A stretch of DNA of 64,000 nt, taken from assembly GCF_004364315.1 (NCBI RefSeq), contig NZ_SOBR01000008.1, positions 48,198 to 112,197 on the forward strand. Reading direction: 5' to 3'. Position 1 is the first letter of the stretch. Every line of letters begins with the position of its first letter. Positions 9,340-17,854 of this stretch are shown here, piece by piece. This DNA is from Chromohalobacter marismortui (GTDB taxonomy: Bacteria > Pseudomonadota > Gammaproteobacteria > Pseudomonadales > Halomonadaceae). The translations under genes and the position numbers were made by a program. A model generated the notes under the pieces. It did no database searches. It was given only the letters and a program-made list of their open reading frames with translations, and was not told the DNA's origin.

Positions 9340-10731
9340 TTAGGCGACCAGCCAGTGGCCCATCACGACGATGATCGGCAGGGTGATGGCGGTGCGCAGC
9401 AGGAAGATGACCACCAGCTCCCAGAGCTTGAGCGGGATCTTGGACTTGAGCAGCAAGGCGCCGATTTCCGACATGTAGATCAACTGCGTCAGCGACAGGC
9501 AGGCGATCACGAAGCGGGTCAGTTCGCTCTCGATGTCGCTGGCCAGCACGGCGGGCAGGAACATGTCGGCGAAACCCACCAGGGTCGCCGGGGCGGCCGC
9601 AGCGGCTTCCGGGACATGCATCCACTCGAGCACCGGCACCATGGGGTAGGACAGCCAGGTGAACAGCGGCGTGAACTCGGCCAGGATCAACGCTACGGTG
9701 CCGATGGCGATGACCAGCGGCAGCAACCCGAAGAAGATGTCGGCCACGTTAATCAGCGCATGACGCAATAACTGACGCGGTCCCGGCGCCTTGCTGGCGC
9801 GCGCCACAGCCATGCCCAGACTATAGCGAAACAGGCCTTGAGTGCCGCTGCGTTCCTCGGCGAGGCGGCACCCCACCGGTTCGTAGTAAGTATTCGGCTT
9901 GCGCGAGAGTGGCGGCAGGCGCGGCACGATCACGGCGGCGATCAAGCCGGCCACGACCACGGTGAGATAGAAAGGCACGAACAGGTGGTTGATGCCGATG
10001 AAGCTGGTCACCAGCAGGGCAAAGGCGATCGAGACAATCGAAAAGTTCGTGGCAATGGCCGAGGCCTCACGTCGATTGTAGTAGCCCTGCTCATATTGCT
10101 GCGTGGTGATCAGTACCCCCACGGTACCCGATCCCATCCACGATGCGGTGGCGTCGATGGCGCTACGTCCCGGCAGACCGAAGATCTTGCGGAAGGGCGT
10201 GCGGACCAGGCTGCCGATGAATTCCATGAAACCGAAGTCGACCAGGAACGGCAGCAGGATGGCGGCGAAGAAGAAGAATGTCAGCAGTACCGGCGCGAGA
10301 TCGTTGAGCATGACGCCGCCGGTGAAGGAAGCGGTCACGAATCCGGGGCCGACCTGAAAATAGGTCATCAGCGCGAACAGCGCCCCCAGCATGCGCATCA
10401 CGGCCCATAAAGGCGCCACGTCGAACAGTTCACCCAAGGCATTATCACGGGCCCAAGAGGGGTGGGTGGACTTGACGACCAGGGTCAGCAATGCCGAAGC
10501 GCATAGTACGGCGACGGCGATGGCGGGCAGGGCGTCGCCGAGCAACGCCTTGAGGCCGTCGGCGAGCAGTCCCATGCCGATATTGATGGTGTCTCCCGTC
10601 GAGAAAGGCACCAGAAACATGCCGATGCCGATCAGCGAGGGAATCAGGAATTTCAGCAGCCCGCGCGGGGTCAGCCGCGTGTTATCGGGGTTGCCGCCGC
10701 CAGTGGCGGTGGAATCGAGGGATGCGGACAT
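9340..10731 (-). CDS. YjiH-family membrane protein with nucleoside-recognition (GATE) domain
   Basis: Polytopic membrane protein of about 463 residues starting MSASLDSTATGG. An in-frame ATG at 10776 lacks any ribosome binding site, so 10731 is preferred. About ten hydrophobic segments are visible. The FGLPGRSAIDATASWMGSGT region is the GATE/nucleoside-recognition signature. It is 10 bp upstream of the aruI-like gene and 49 bp downstream of the guanidinobutyrase gene. YjiH relatives are uncharacterised putative transporters. Its placement in a guanidino-catabolic operon suggests transport of a substrate or efflux of a product such as urea or GABA, but nothing in the sequence settles this. Confidence 0.75.
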   Translation of the reverse strand: MSASLDSTATGGGNPDNTRLTPRGLLKFLIPSLIGIGMFLVPFSTGDTINIGMGLLADGLKALLGDALPAIAVAVLCASALLTLVVKSTHPSWARDNALGELFDVAPLWAVMRMLGALFALMTYFQVGPGFVTASFTGGVMLNDLAPVLLTFFFFAAILLPFLVDFGFMEFIGSLVRTPFRKIFGLPGRSAIDATASWMGSGTVGVLITTQQYEQGYYNRREASAIATNFSIVSIAFALLVTSFIGINHLFVPFYLTVVVAGLIAAVIVPRLPPLSRKPNTYYEPVGCRLAEERSGTQGLFRYSLGMAVARASKAPGPRQLLRHALINVADIFFGLLPLVIAIGTVALILAEFTPLFTWLSYPMVPVLEWMHVPEAAAAAPATLVGFADMFLPAVLASDIESELTRFVIACLSLTQLIYMSEIGALLLKSKIPLKLWELVVIFLLRTAITLPIIVVMGHWLVA

Positions 10732-10780
10732 AGATGTCACCACTTGTTGTTGTATGGCCCCCGGCCGCGGGGGCATGGGC

Positions 10781-11743
10781 TCAGCGGCGTGTGACGCCGG
10801 GCAGCACGCAGAGCATTTCGTAGAGCAGGGTGGCGCCCATCAGCGCCGTGTTGCCGCTGGTGTCGTAGGGCGGCGCGACCTCGACCAGATCGCCGCCGAC
10901 GATATTGAGCCCCCAGGCGCCGCGGACGATCTCGAGGCCTTGCGACATGGCCAGGCCGGCCGCTTCGGCGGTGCCGGTGCCGGGTGCCACCGAGGGGTCG
11001 AGGGCATCGATGTCGAAGGTGATGTACACGGGGCGGTCGCCCATCTGCTCACGGACGTCGGCCATCAACGGTTCCAGCGACTTGTACCAGCACTGTTCAG
11101 CGGTCACGACGCGAAAGCCTTGGTCGCGGCACCAGTCGAAATCGTCGGCGGCGTAGCCGGTGCCGCGTAGCCCGATCTGAATCACGCGCTGGCTATCCAG
11201 CAGGCCTTCTTCCTGGGCGCGGCGAATCGGACAGCCATGGGCGACTTCTTCGCCGAACATGTGTGGATTGATATCGGCGTGGGCGTCGATATGGATCAGT
11301 CCTACCGGGCCGTGCTTCTCGGCGATCGCCTGCAGTATCGGCCAGGTCAGGGTGTGGTCGCCGCCGAGTGTCAACGGTACGGCGTCGTGGCTAAGCAGCT
11401 CACGATAGTGCTGGCGAATGATTTCGACGCTTTTCTTCAGGTCGAACGTATTGATCGCCACATCGCCGGTATCCGCCACTTGCAAGCTGTCGAACGGCGC
11501 AGCCCGGGTGGCCATGTTGTAGGGCCGCAGCATGCGCGACTCGTCGCGGATCTGACGCGGTCCCAGGCGGGTGCCGGGCCGGTTCGAGGTGCCGATGTCC
11601 ATGGGGATGCCCACGAAGGCGGCATCGAGCCCTTCGGCACTTGCCTGGGTGGGGAGGCGCATCATGGAGGCGGGGCCGCCGAAACGGGGCATCTCGTTGC
11701 CACCTAGCGGTTGGTTGAAACGTGGGGTGTCGTGCTCGCTCAT
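10781..11743 (-). CDS. gbuA: Ureohydrolase, probably guanidinobutyrase (GbuA-like)
   Basis: Arginase/agmatinase-fold enzyme of 320 residues that should hydrolyse 4-guanidinobutyrate to GABA and urea. Binuclear metal ligands are visible: H130 (LGGDHT), D153, H155 and D157 (HIDAHADI), D244 and D246 (FDIDALDP). The N-terminal QPLGGNEMPRFGG and IRDESRMLRPYNMATRAAPF segments are those of the guanidinobutyrase/guanidinopropionase branch rather than E. coli agmatinase. The start at 11743 follows AGGAGA; the frame extends to 11842 without support. It is first in the operon, about 60 bp downstream of a sigma-54 promoter. 3-guanidinopropionate is the main alternative substrate. Confidence 0.88.
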   Translation of the reverse strand: MSEHDTPRFNQPLGGNEMPRFGGPASMMRLPTQASAEGLDAAFVGIPMDIGTSNRPGTRLGPRQIRDESRMLRPYNMATRAAPFDSLQVADTGDVAINTFDLKKSVEIIRQHYRELLSHDAVPLTLGGDHTLTWPILQAIAEKHGPVGLIHIDAHADINPHMFGEEVAHGCPIRRAQEEGLLDSQRVIQIGLRGTGYAADDFDWCRDQGFRVVTAEQCWYKSLEPLMADVREQMGDRPVYITFDIDALDPSVAPGTGTAEAAGLAMSQGLEIVRGAWGLNIVGGDLVEVAPPYDTSGNTALMGATLLYEMLCVLPGVTRR

Positions 11744-11804
11744 GCATCTCTCCTGGCAGTCAGCGCGGTTTTTTGTGGCACTTGCCTGTACTCCATCTTG
11801 AAGT

Positions 11805-11821
11805 TGCACGAAACATGCCAA
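11805..11821 (-). promoter_or_regulatory. Sigma-54 (-24/-12) promoter for the guanidino operon
   Basis: Minus strand reads TTGGCATGTTTCGTGCA. GG and GC are separated by exactly 10 nt, and the elements TTGGCA-G and TGCA match the RpoN consensus except at two positions. It lies 62 bp upstream of the guanidinobutyrase ATG and faces away from a gene for a sigma-54 activator, the expected arrangement. Confidence 0.75.
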
Positions 11822-11937
11822 GTCTCTCCAACGAAAAATCAATGGGTTAGCGCAGAAGGTGATGCAAAGATGTATTGTTATCGTGCCTTGGGTGATTCAG
11901 AATTGAATTGCGATGCAATAGTGAATCAAGGAGCGGC

Positions 11938-13365
11938 ATGCCTGACCACGATATCGAAGCCCAGACTCTAAAGGCGCTGGTGCATACCGGACACGACCAT
12001 GTGTTCATCGTCGATGCCGACGGCCAGGTGCTGGATGTCAGCCCTGGCAGTGCCGCGGTGTACGGCATGAGCCGCGAGGCGCTGTGCGAGACCACGGTGT
12101 ACGAGCTGGAAGCGCGCGGCGTGCTGTCGCCGTCGGTATCGCTGGAAGTGATACGCACGGGACAGCCGGCGCAGGTCATGCAACGTACCGGGACGGGGCG
12201 CCAGGTGATCGCCGAGGCGCACCCAGTCTATGCGGGGGGCCGGCTGGTGCGGGTCATCAGCCGCTCGATGGACATGACCGATCTGCGGTTGCTGCAGGAC
12301 GAGTATGCGCTGCTCCAGCGGCGCTTCAACGAGCACCTCAAGCGCGGCGGCAGTCCCACGGCGGGAGAGGCGCTGGAGCTGGAGTCCCTCGAGGTGCGCA
12401 GTCAGGTCATGCACGAGGTGGCCCAACTGCTCAAGCGTGTGGCGCCGACCGACGCCACGGTACTGATGCTCGGCGAGTCGGGGGTCGGCAAGACGGCCTT
12501 CGCGCGCCAACTGCACCGCTGGAGTCGCCGTTGCGAGGGCGCTTTCGTGGACGTCAACTGCGCGGCCATTCCCGAATCGCTGTTCGAATCCGAGATGTTC
12601 GGGTATCAGCCCGGGGCCTTCAGCGGCGCCGCGCGCATGGGCAAGGCGGGGTTGCTCGAACAGGCCCACAAGGGCACGCTGTTTCTCGATGAGATCGGCG
12701 AGCTGCCCCTGGCCATGCAGAGCAAGCTGCTCAACGTCATTCAGGACGGCTATCTGACGCGGCTGGGCGATACCCGTTCGCGGCGCGTCGACTTTCGCCT
12801 GGTGGTCGCCACCAATCAGGATCTCGCACGCTGCGTGGAGGAGGGGCGTTTCCGTCTCGATCTCTACTATCGCCTGAACGTGATCCCCGTGACCCTGCCG
12901 CCGCTGCGCGAGCGCCGCGAGGATATTCCCGGCCTGGCGGAGCGCCAGCTGGCCCGGCTCAATCAGCGTTATGGCATGGACAAGGTCCTGCACCCGCGTG
13001 TCTGGCCGGAACTGATGGGCGGCGATTGGCAGGGCAACGTGCGCGAGCTGGAGAACTGGCTCGAGCGCGCCTGGCTCTCGGCCGAGGGCGGCGTGATCGG
13101 CGCCCCGGTCGACGAGAGCCATGAAGGCGATACCGGCCTGTCGGCCCCCGCAAGCACGGCGGCGACGGCTCATGGTGCGGGGAGTCCGCTGGTGGAAGGG
13201 CGCACCCTCCGCGAGGCGCTGGCGTCCGTCGAGGCCGAGATCCTCGCCGACCTGGCCGCACGCCTGCCGAGCACCTACGCGATCGCGGAGCGCCTGGGCA
13301 TCAGCCAGCCCAGCGTGGTGCGCAAGCTACGCCGGCATGGTCTGACCATCAAGCCATCATCCTAA
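11938..13365 (+). CDS. PAS-domain sigma-54-dependent transcriptional activator
   Basis: Enhancer-binding protein of 475 residues. The ATG at 11938 sits behind AAGGAG; an upstream in-frame start adds only ten unlikely residues. A PAS-like sensor domain spans about residues 12-115 (FIVDADGQVLDVSPG). The AAA+ domain has Walker A GESGVGKT (179-186), Walker B TLFLDEIGE (247-255) and the sigma-54 loop GAFSGA (226-231), where Ser replaces the usual Thr. A C-terminal Fis-type helix-turn-helix contains IAERLGISQPSVVRKLRRHG. It is divergent from the guanidino operon and its sigma-54 promoter, so it very probably activates that operon, sensing a small molecule through PAS. Confidence 0.92.
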   Translation: MPDHDIEAQTLKALVHTGHDHVFIVDADGQVLDVSPGSAAVYGMSREALCETTVYELEARGVLSPSVSLEVIRTGQPAQVMQRTGTGRQVIAEAHPVYAGGRLVRVISRSMDMTDLRLLQDEYALLQRRFNEHLKRGGSPTAGEALELESLEVRSQVMHEVAQLLKRVAPTDATVLMLGESGVGKTAFARQLHRWSRRCEGAFVDVNCAAIPESLFESEMFGYQPGAFSGAARMGKAGLLEQAHKGTLFLDEIGELPLAMQSKLLNVIQDGYLTRLGDTRSRRVDFRLVVATNQDLARCVEEGRFRLDLYYRLNVIPVTLPPLRERREDIPGLAERQLARLNQRYGMDKVLHPRVWPELMGGDWQGNVRELENWLERAWLSAEGGVIGAPVDESHEGDTGLSAPASTAATAHGAGSPLVEGRTLREALASVEAEILADLAARLPSTYAIAERLGISQPSVVRKLRRHGLTIKPSS

Positions 13366-13524
13366 AATGCTCTATGCCACCGCCGGACGCAAAGCCGGCA
13401 TACAGTGGAGTGCATGCCCCGCCCCCGATCAGCTCGGCGTCTTGTGTTTTGGGACGCTCGCCTGATCGGCAATTCCTGTCCGTCTCCCGAAAGGGGCTTC
13501 GCAAGAGAGCGTGTCTTGACCTGC

Positions 13525-13544
13525 CAATTTATAATGATAAATTG
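13525..13544. promoter_or_regulatory. Perfect inverted repeat (probable GntR operator) over a TATAAT box
   Basis: Arms CAATTTAT and ATAAATTG separated by AATG form a perfect 8-bp inverted repeat. A TATAAT hexamer at 13530-13535 lies inside it, so a bound protein would block the -10 region. It is 41 bp upstream of the YfcC-type transporter gene, whose operon is followed by a GntR regulator gene, the likely ligand of this site. Confidence 0.65.
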
Positions 13545-13584
13545 ACGATGATACTTGATCCATGACCATAACAAGGACAATGCC

Positions 13585-14976
13585 ATGAGTACTCATCAAC
13601 AGGCGCCGGTACAGCGCAAAAAGAAGTGGTACCGAACGGTCCCCGACCCCATGGTGCTGATCTTCATGATCCTGCTGGCCACCTATGCGCTCACCTTCGT
13701 GGTGCCCGCCGGCGAGTATCAGCGGGTCGAGGCGGATGGCCGCACACGGGTCGTTCCTGGCTCCTTCGAATACCTCAGCGACGTAAGCCCCATCTCGCCC
13801 TTCGATATCTTTGTCGCCGTGCCACGTGGCCTCAACGAGGCGTCGCTTTATCTGTTCATCGTGTTCATCGCCGGCGGACTGTTCCACATCCTGCAGCGCA
13901 CCGGAGCACTCGAGAACGCCATCGGGGTGGCGGTCAACCGGGTCGGGGTCGAACGGCGCAATCTCATCATTACCCTAGGCACTTTCATCTACGGCTTCTT
14001 TGGCGTGGCCGTGGGCTTCGAGAACAACATTGCCTTGGTGCCGATCGCGGTGCTGATCGCCGGCGCGATCGGCTGTTCCAGCCTGGTCGGTACCACCATG
14101 GCCGTGGGCGGTATCGGGATCGGTTTTGCGCTCTCGCCCATCAACCCTTATACCGTGGGCGTGGCCCAGGGCATCGCCGACTTGCCGACGTTTTCGGGTG
14201 CTTGGCTGCGTACCCTGATGGTGGTTTCGTCGCTGGCACTGCTGTCGCTCTATATCTGCAAGTGGGTGGTCAAGATGGACTTCGAGGAGCCCGATGACAC
14301 CAAGATGATGAGCAAGGCACTGCACGAGTACCGAATCTCCCGGCGTGACAAGATGACCCTGGCGGTGTTTGTCTTGGGCTTGGCAGCGATGTTGGTGGGC
14401 GTTTTCACGCTCGGTTGGTACATCAACGAGATCGCCGGGATGTTCCTGCTGATTGCCATCGTGATCGGCGTCGTCAACCGGCTCTCGGCCAACGAGATCG
14501 TCAGGCAGATGATGGAGGGCGCTTCCAGGGTCACTGCCGGGGCGCTGGTGATCGGGCTGGCCGCCTCCATCCAAGTGCTGCTCGAACAGGCCCAGATCAT
14601 CGATACCATCGTGCATGCGCTCAGCGGCCTCATCCAGGGCATCCCGAGCGCGCTGGCGGCGATCATGGCGAGCGTGGTGCAGGGCGCGATCAACCTCTTC
14701 GTGCCCTCGGGCTCGGGCCAGGCGTTGGTTACCATGCCGATCCTGATCCCGGTGGCCGACCTGATCGGCATGAGCCGCCAGCTGATGATCACCGCCTTCC
14801 AGGTCGGCGATGGCCTGACCAACCTGATCGTGCCCACCTCAGGCGGCACCCTGGCCATGCTGGCGTTGGGGCGGGTCTCCTACGAGAAGTGGCTGAAGGC
14901 CATCCTGCCCTTCATGGTACTGGTCTACATGCTCGCCTGGGTCGGTCTGACGATCGGCCACTACGTCGGTTACTGA
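13585..14976 (+). CDS. YfcC-family C4-dicarboxylate/arginine-ornithine-type transporter
   Basis: Polytopic inner-membrane protein of 463 residues. It has the YfcC/ArcD-like features VPDPMVLIFMILLATYALTFVVPAGEY near the start and the re-entrant NLFVPSGSGQALVTMPI and VGDGLTNLIVPTSGGTLAMLAL motifs late in the protein. The start at 13585 follows AAGGA; the frame upstream to 13555 is not needed. It is first in an operon with genes for a DUF1028 protein and a carbamoylase-type M20 enzyme, so it probably imports the amide or ureido substrate those enzymes act on. Confidence 0.86.
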   Translation: MSTHQQAPVQRKKKWYRTVPDPMVLIFMILLATYALTFVVPAGEYQRVEADGRTRVVPGSFEYLSDVSPISPFDIFVAVPRGLNEASLYLFIVFIAGGLFHILQRTGALENAIGVAVNRVGVERRNLIITLGTFIYGFFGVAVGFENNIALVPIAVLIAGAIGCSSLVGTTMAVGGIGIGFALSPINPYTVGVAQGIADLPTFSGAWLRTLMVVSSLALLSLYICKWVVKMDFEEPDDTKMMSKALHEYRISRRDKMTLAVFVLGLAAMLVGVFTLGWYINEIAGMFLLIAIVIGVVNRLSANEIVRQMMEGASRVTAGALVIGLAASIQVLLEQAQIIDTIVHALSGLIQGIPSALAAIMASVVQGAINLFVPSGSGQALVTMPILIPVADLIGMSRQLMITAFQVGDGLTNLIVPTSGGTLAMLALGRVSYEKWLKAILPFMVLVYMLAWVGLTIGHYVGY

Positions 14977-14984
14977 GCCCCGCC

Positions 14985-15686
14985 ATGACCTTGTCGCTGA
15001 TCCACGTGCAACCGGCCAGCGGGACGGTCGCCGCGCTGACCGCCACCGCTGGCGTGGCGGTGGGCGGTTACGTCCATCATGCCTGGCGCGGCCTGGGCGC
15101 CTGCGCCACCCAGGGGCTGGCGACCAACCCCTGGTACCCGGAAGACGTTCGTCACGCGCTGACCCAGGGACGCACCGCCCGCCAGGCCCTTGACCAGGTA
15201 ACGAGCCAGGACGACGGCGCGGCGCGACGCCAGTGCCTGGTGATGGACGCCGGCGGCCGGGCCGAAGTGCATAGCGGCGAGGCCAACCTGCCGGTGGTCG
15301 CCGCCGAGCTGCGCCCGACGGTCGCCGCGGCCGGCAACATGCTGGCCGGCGACCGGGTCGTCGCGACGCTGCTGCAGCGCTTTCTGACCCTGACCTGCGA
15401 CAACCCCCACGAAGCCTGGGCGCGCAACGCCGCGCCGCGCTACCGCGACGACTACGAATCGCGGCTTCTCGAGACCCTGATCGAGGCCCTGGACGCCGCG
15501 CTAGACGCCGGTGGCGACCGGCGCGGCACGCGCTCGGTCGCCCTGCGGATCGAATCCTTCGACGCCGCGCCCATCGACCTGCGCGTGGACTGGGACGAAC
15601 GTCCCGTCGAGGCGCTTCGCTCACTCGCGGGACGCGTGCGCGCACTGGACTTCGCCGAATTCCTCGCCTCGCTGCCCCGCCGATGA
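14985..15686 (+). CDS. DUF1028 family protein (Ntn-hydrolase-like)
   Basis: A 233-residue protein starting MTLSLIHVQPASG, with the DUF1028 hallmark RGLGACATQGLATNPWY and the GNMLAGDRVV segment. The family is regarded as Ntn-hydrolase-like, with no firmly established reaction known to me. It is 8 bp behind the transporter stop and overlaps the end of the frame leading into the M20 hydrolase gene, so the three are co-transcribed. A role in hydrolysing an amide or gamma-glutamyl-type bond of the imported compound is inference from context. Confidence 0.8.
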   Translation: MTLSLIHVQPASGTVAALTATAGVAVGGYVHHAWRGLGACATQGLATNPWYPEDVRHALTQGRTARQALDQVTSQDDGAARRQCLVMDAGGRAEVHSGEANLPVVAAELRPTVAAAGNMLAGDRVVATLLQRFLTLTCDNPHEAWARNAAPRYRDDYESRLLETLIEALDAALDAGGDRRGTRSVALRIESFDAAPIDLRVDWDERPVEALRSLAGRVRALDFAEFLASLPRR

Positions 15687-15700
15687 TGCCAGGAGGCACC

Positions 15701-16948
15701 ATGAACGATTCCAAGCACCCGTTAAGTTTGGGCCAGCAACTGATGACGCGTCTGGACGAGGCCGCGCGATGTTCACTGCCCGGCGGAGGCGTCACGCGAC
15801 TGTTCTGTTCCGAGGAACATCGCCGGGTACTGACGTTGATCGGCGACTGGATGCGCCAGGCCGGCCTGACCCCCGAACTCGATGCCTCGGGCAACCTGGT
15901 GGGCCGCAACGACCGGGCGCTGGCCGGCGAAAGAACGCTGATTCTCGGCTCCCATCAGGACACCGTGGTCGAGGGCGGCAAGTATGACGGCATGCTGGGC
16001 GTGGCGCTGCCGCTGCAGGCCCTGCAGGCGCTTAAGGACGAGGGCATCGAACTGCCCTACGGGATCGAGGTGGTGGCCTTCGGCGACGAGGAAGGCACTC
16101 GCTTCCAGTCGACCCTGATCGGCAGTCGCGCGCTGGCCGGGACCTTCGATCCCGCCAGCCTGGAGGCGCGCGATGCCGATGGCGTGAGCCTTGGCGAAGC
16201 GTTACGCGACTTCGGCGGTGACCCCGGCGCCATTTCCTCCCTGGCACGCGCGCCCGAGCAGGTGCTGGGTTTCTGCGAGGTACATATCGAGCAGGGGCCC
16301 GTGCTAGAGCATCGGGACCACGCCGTGGGCGTGGTGACGGCGCTGACTGGCATCGAGCGGCATCGGATCACGCTCACAGGCAAGGCAGGGCATGCCGGTA
16401 CCACTCCGATGCCGGGGCGTCACGATGCCCTGGTCGGTGCCGCGGAAATGGTGATGGAAGCCGACCGAGTGCTCAATGCCACCCAAGAACTGGTCGGTGT
16501 GATCGGCAAGCTGGACGTGCGACCCAATGCCGTGAATGTGATTCCTGCCGAAGCGACCTTCACTCTGGAGCTTCGCTCGCCCGACCCTCGGGGGCGCCGA
16601 GTCGGACGCGAGCAACTGCTCAGCGCTTTTGCCAATATCGCCGAAGCCCGCGGCCTGGTACTCGACATGCAGCAGACCTATAGCGCCGAGGCAGTGGACT
16701 GCGCCGACTGGATGATAGAGGCACTTGAAGCGGCTAGCGAGGAATGTGGCCAGCCTGCTGAACGATTGTTCAGCGGTGCCGGTCACGATGGGCTTGCGAT
16801 GCATGACGTGACCGACATCGGCATGCTGTTCGTGCGCTGTCGCGGTGGCTTGAGCCACCATCCCGACGAAGCCATCACTGCCGAGGATGCCGAGGCGGCC
16901 ACGCGGGTAATGATGGCCTTCCTGCGCGGGTTCGACGAGCGGAGCTAG
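15701..16948 (+). CDS. M20-family N-carbamoyl-L-amino-acid hydrolase / allantoate amidohydrolase-type enzyme
   Basis: Zn-dependent amidohydrolase of 415 residues. The ATG at 15701 is chosen because CAGGAGG lies 5-6 nt upstream; in-frame ATGs at 15683 and 15686 lack that support. Metal-site motifs are GSHQDTVVEGGKYDG, AFGDEEGTRFQSTLIGSRAL and CEVHIEQGPVLE, with the dimerisation-domain signature GKAGHAGTTPM. Relatives hydrolyse N-carbamoyl amino acids, allantoate or ureidoglycolate. It ends the transporter operon and converges on the GntR gene. The substrate is unresolved, but release of ammonia or an amino acid from a ureido compound is likely. Confidence 0.88.
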   Translation: MNDSKHPLSLGQQLMTRLDEAARCSLPGGGVTRLFCSEEHRRVLTLIGDWMRQAGLTPELDASGNLVGRNDRALAGERTLILGSHQDTVVEGGKYDGMLGVALPLQALQALKDEGIELPYGIEVVAFGDEEGTRFQSTLIGSRALAGTFDPASLEARDADGVSLGEALRDFGGDPGAISSLARAPEQVLGFCEVHIEQGPVLEHRDHAVGVVTALTGIERHRITLTGKAGHAGTTPMPGRHDALVGAAEMVMEADRVLNATQELVGVIGKLDVRPNAVNVIPAEATFTLELRSPDPRGRRVGREQLLSAFANIAEARGLVLDMQQTYSAEAVDCADWMIEALEAASEECGQPAERLFSGAGHDGLAMHDVTDIGMLFVRCRGGLSHHPDEAITAEDAEAATRVMMAFLRGFDERS

Positions 16949-16954
16949 CGTGAC

Positions 16955-17704
16955 TCAGGCTTCGGATAGGAAGTCACGACGAACTTGGGCTTCCTGAGCA
17001 TTCATCACTGCTTGGGCGGATAGCATATGCTCGTGCATGATCTGTCTGGCCCGCTCGGCGTCGCTGGCTTCGATGGCATCGAGCAACTCGGCATGAAAGC
17101 GGCACCCAGTCTGGCCGAGGTCATGTGTGGCGTGCTCGTAGAGCCGTCGATAGATGGTAAGATCCGACAGCACTTGAATGGTAAAGCGGATGATGAAGCA
17201 GAGTAGGGGGTTATCGCCTGACAATTCGGCGAGCATCAAGTGGAAGTTCAGTGAGTCGAGGTGCTGCTGACGCTCCTCCTCATCATCGCGGGCGGTATCA
17301 GCATAGCTTTCCAGGCTGGCGCGAAGCCTTGCCATGTCCGCCGGACCGACTTGGCCGGCCAACGATGCAGCTAGCTCCGGTTCCAGTGCCTGACGGATCT
17401 GATAGATATCGCGTATAGAGATATCCTGAAAGAACAGGTAATGACTCAGCAACGAGATCGCCCTGGATTCGCTCATGGCACGTACGAAGGCGCCGCCACC
17501 GGGGCCGGTACGCGTCTCCACCAGCCCTTGAGCCTCTAGTACTCGGGTGCTCTCCCGTACGGTACCTTTCGACACCTCCAGCCGCTCCATCAGTTCCGAC
17601 TCGCCGGGCAGTCGATCACCAGGCTTGAGCTGCCTTTCGACGATCCAGCGCTTGATGGTTTCTGCCACCTGGTAGGGGCGTCGTTTGTGGGAGCTACCAG
17701 TCAT
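16955..17704 (-). CDS. GntR-family (FCD/FadR-type) transcriptional regulator
   Basis: A 249-residue repressor-type protein starting MTGSSHKRRPYQVAETIKRW. The N-terminal winged helix (about 10-75) includes LPGESELMERLEVSKGTVRES, and a C-terminal all-helical FCD ligand domain follows (SLNFHLMLAELSGDNPLL). A longer frame to 17770 has no ribosome binding site. It converges 6 bp downstream of the carbamoylase gene and most likely controls that operon through the palindrome at 13525-13544. The ligand is probably the operon's substrate. Confidence 0.88.
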   Translation of the reverse strand: MTGSSHKRRPYQVAETIKRWIVERQLKPGDRLPGESELMERLEVSKGTVRESTRVLEAQGLVETRTGPGGGAFVRAMSESRAISLLSHYLFFQDISIRDIYQIRQALEPELAASLAGQVGPADMARLRASLESYADTARDDEEERQQHLDSLNFHLMLAELSGDNPLLCFIIRFTIQVLSDLTIYRRLYEHATHDLGQTGCRFHAELLDAIEASDAERARQIMHEHMLSAQAVMNAQEAQVRRDFLSEA

Positions 17705-17799
17705 GGAAACATGCCGCCTGATGAAGATGGAAAAGCTTGAGAATAACAGAGCCGTTCGGGGCAGCGTCATGGGTTGAAGATAGTGCCATGCCTCAACGC

Positions 17800-17826
17800 G
17801 ATACGCCTCCCGAGGGGAGGCGTATC
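17800..17826. terminator. Perfect 12-bp hairpin downstream of secF
   Basis: Arms GATACGCCTCCC and GGGAGGCGTATC enclose GAG. It is 29 bp past the secF stop in the transcription direction (minus) and before the gntR promoter region. No U-run follows. Likely the terminator of the yajC-secD-secF transcript. Confidence 0.75.
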
Positions 17827-17854
17827 GGATATCGAAGGCTAGGCCGACGCTGGC

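Noticed and set aside
3074..9374. Plus-strand frames of up to about 600 codons opposite the guanidino operon
   Set aside because: Each overlaps genes with intact catalytic motifs; the frames are by-products of codon bias.
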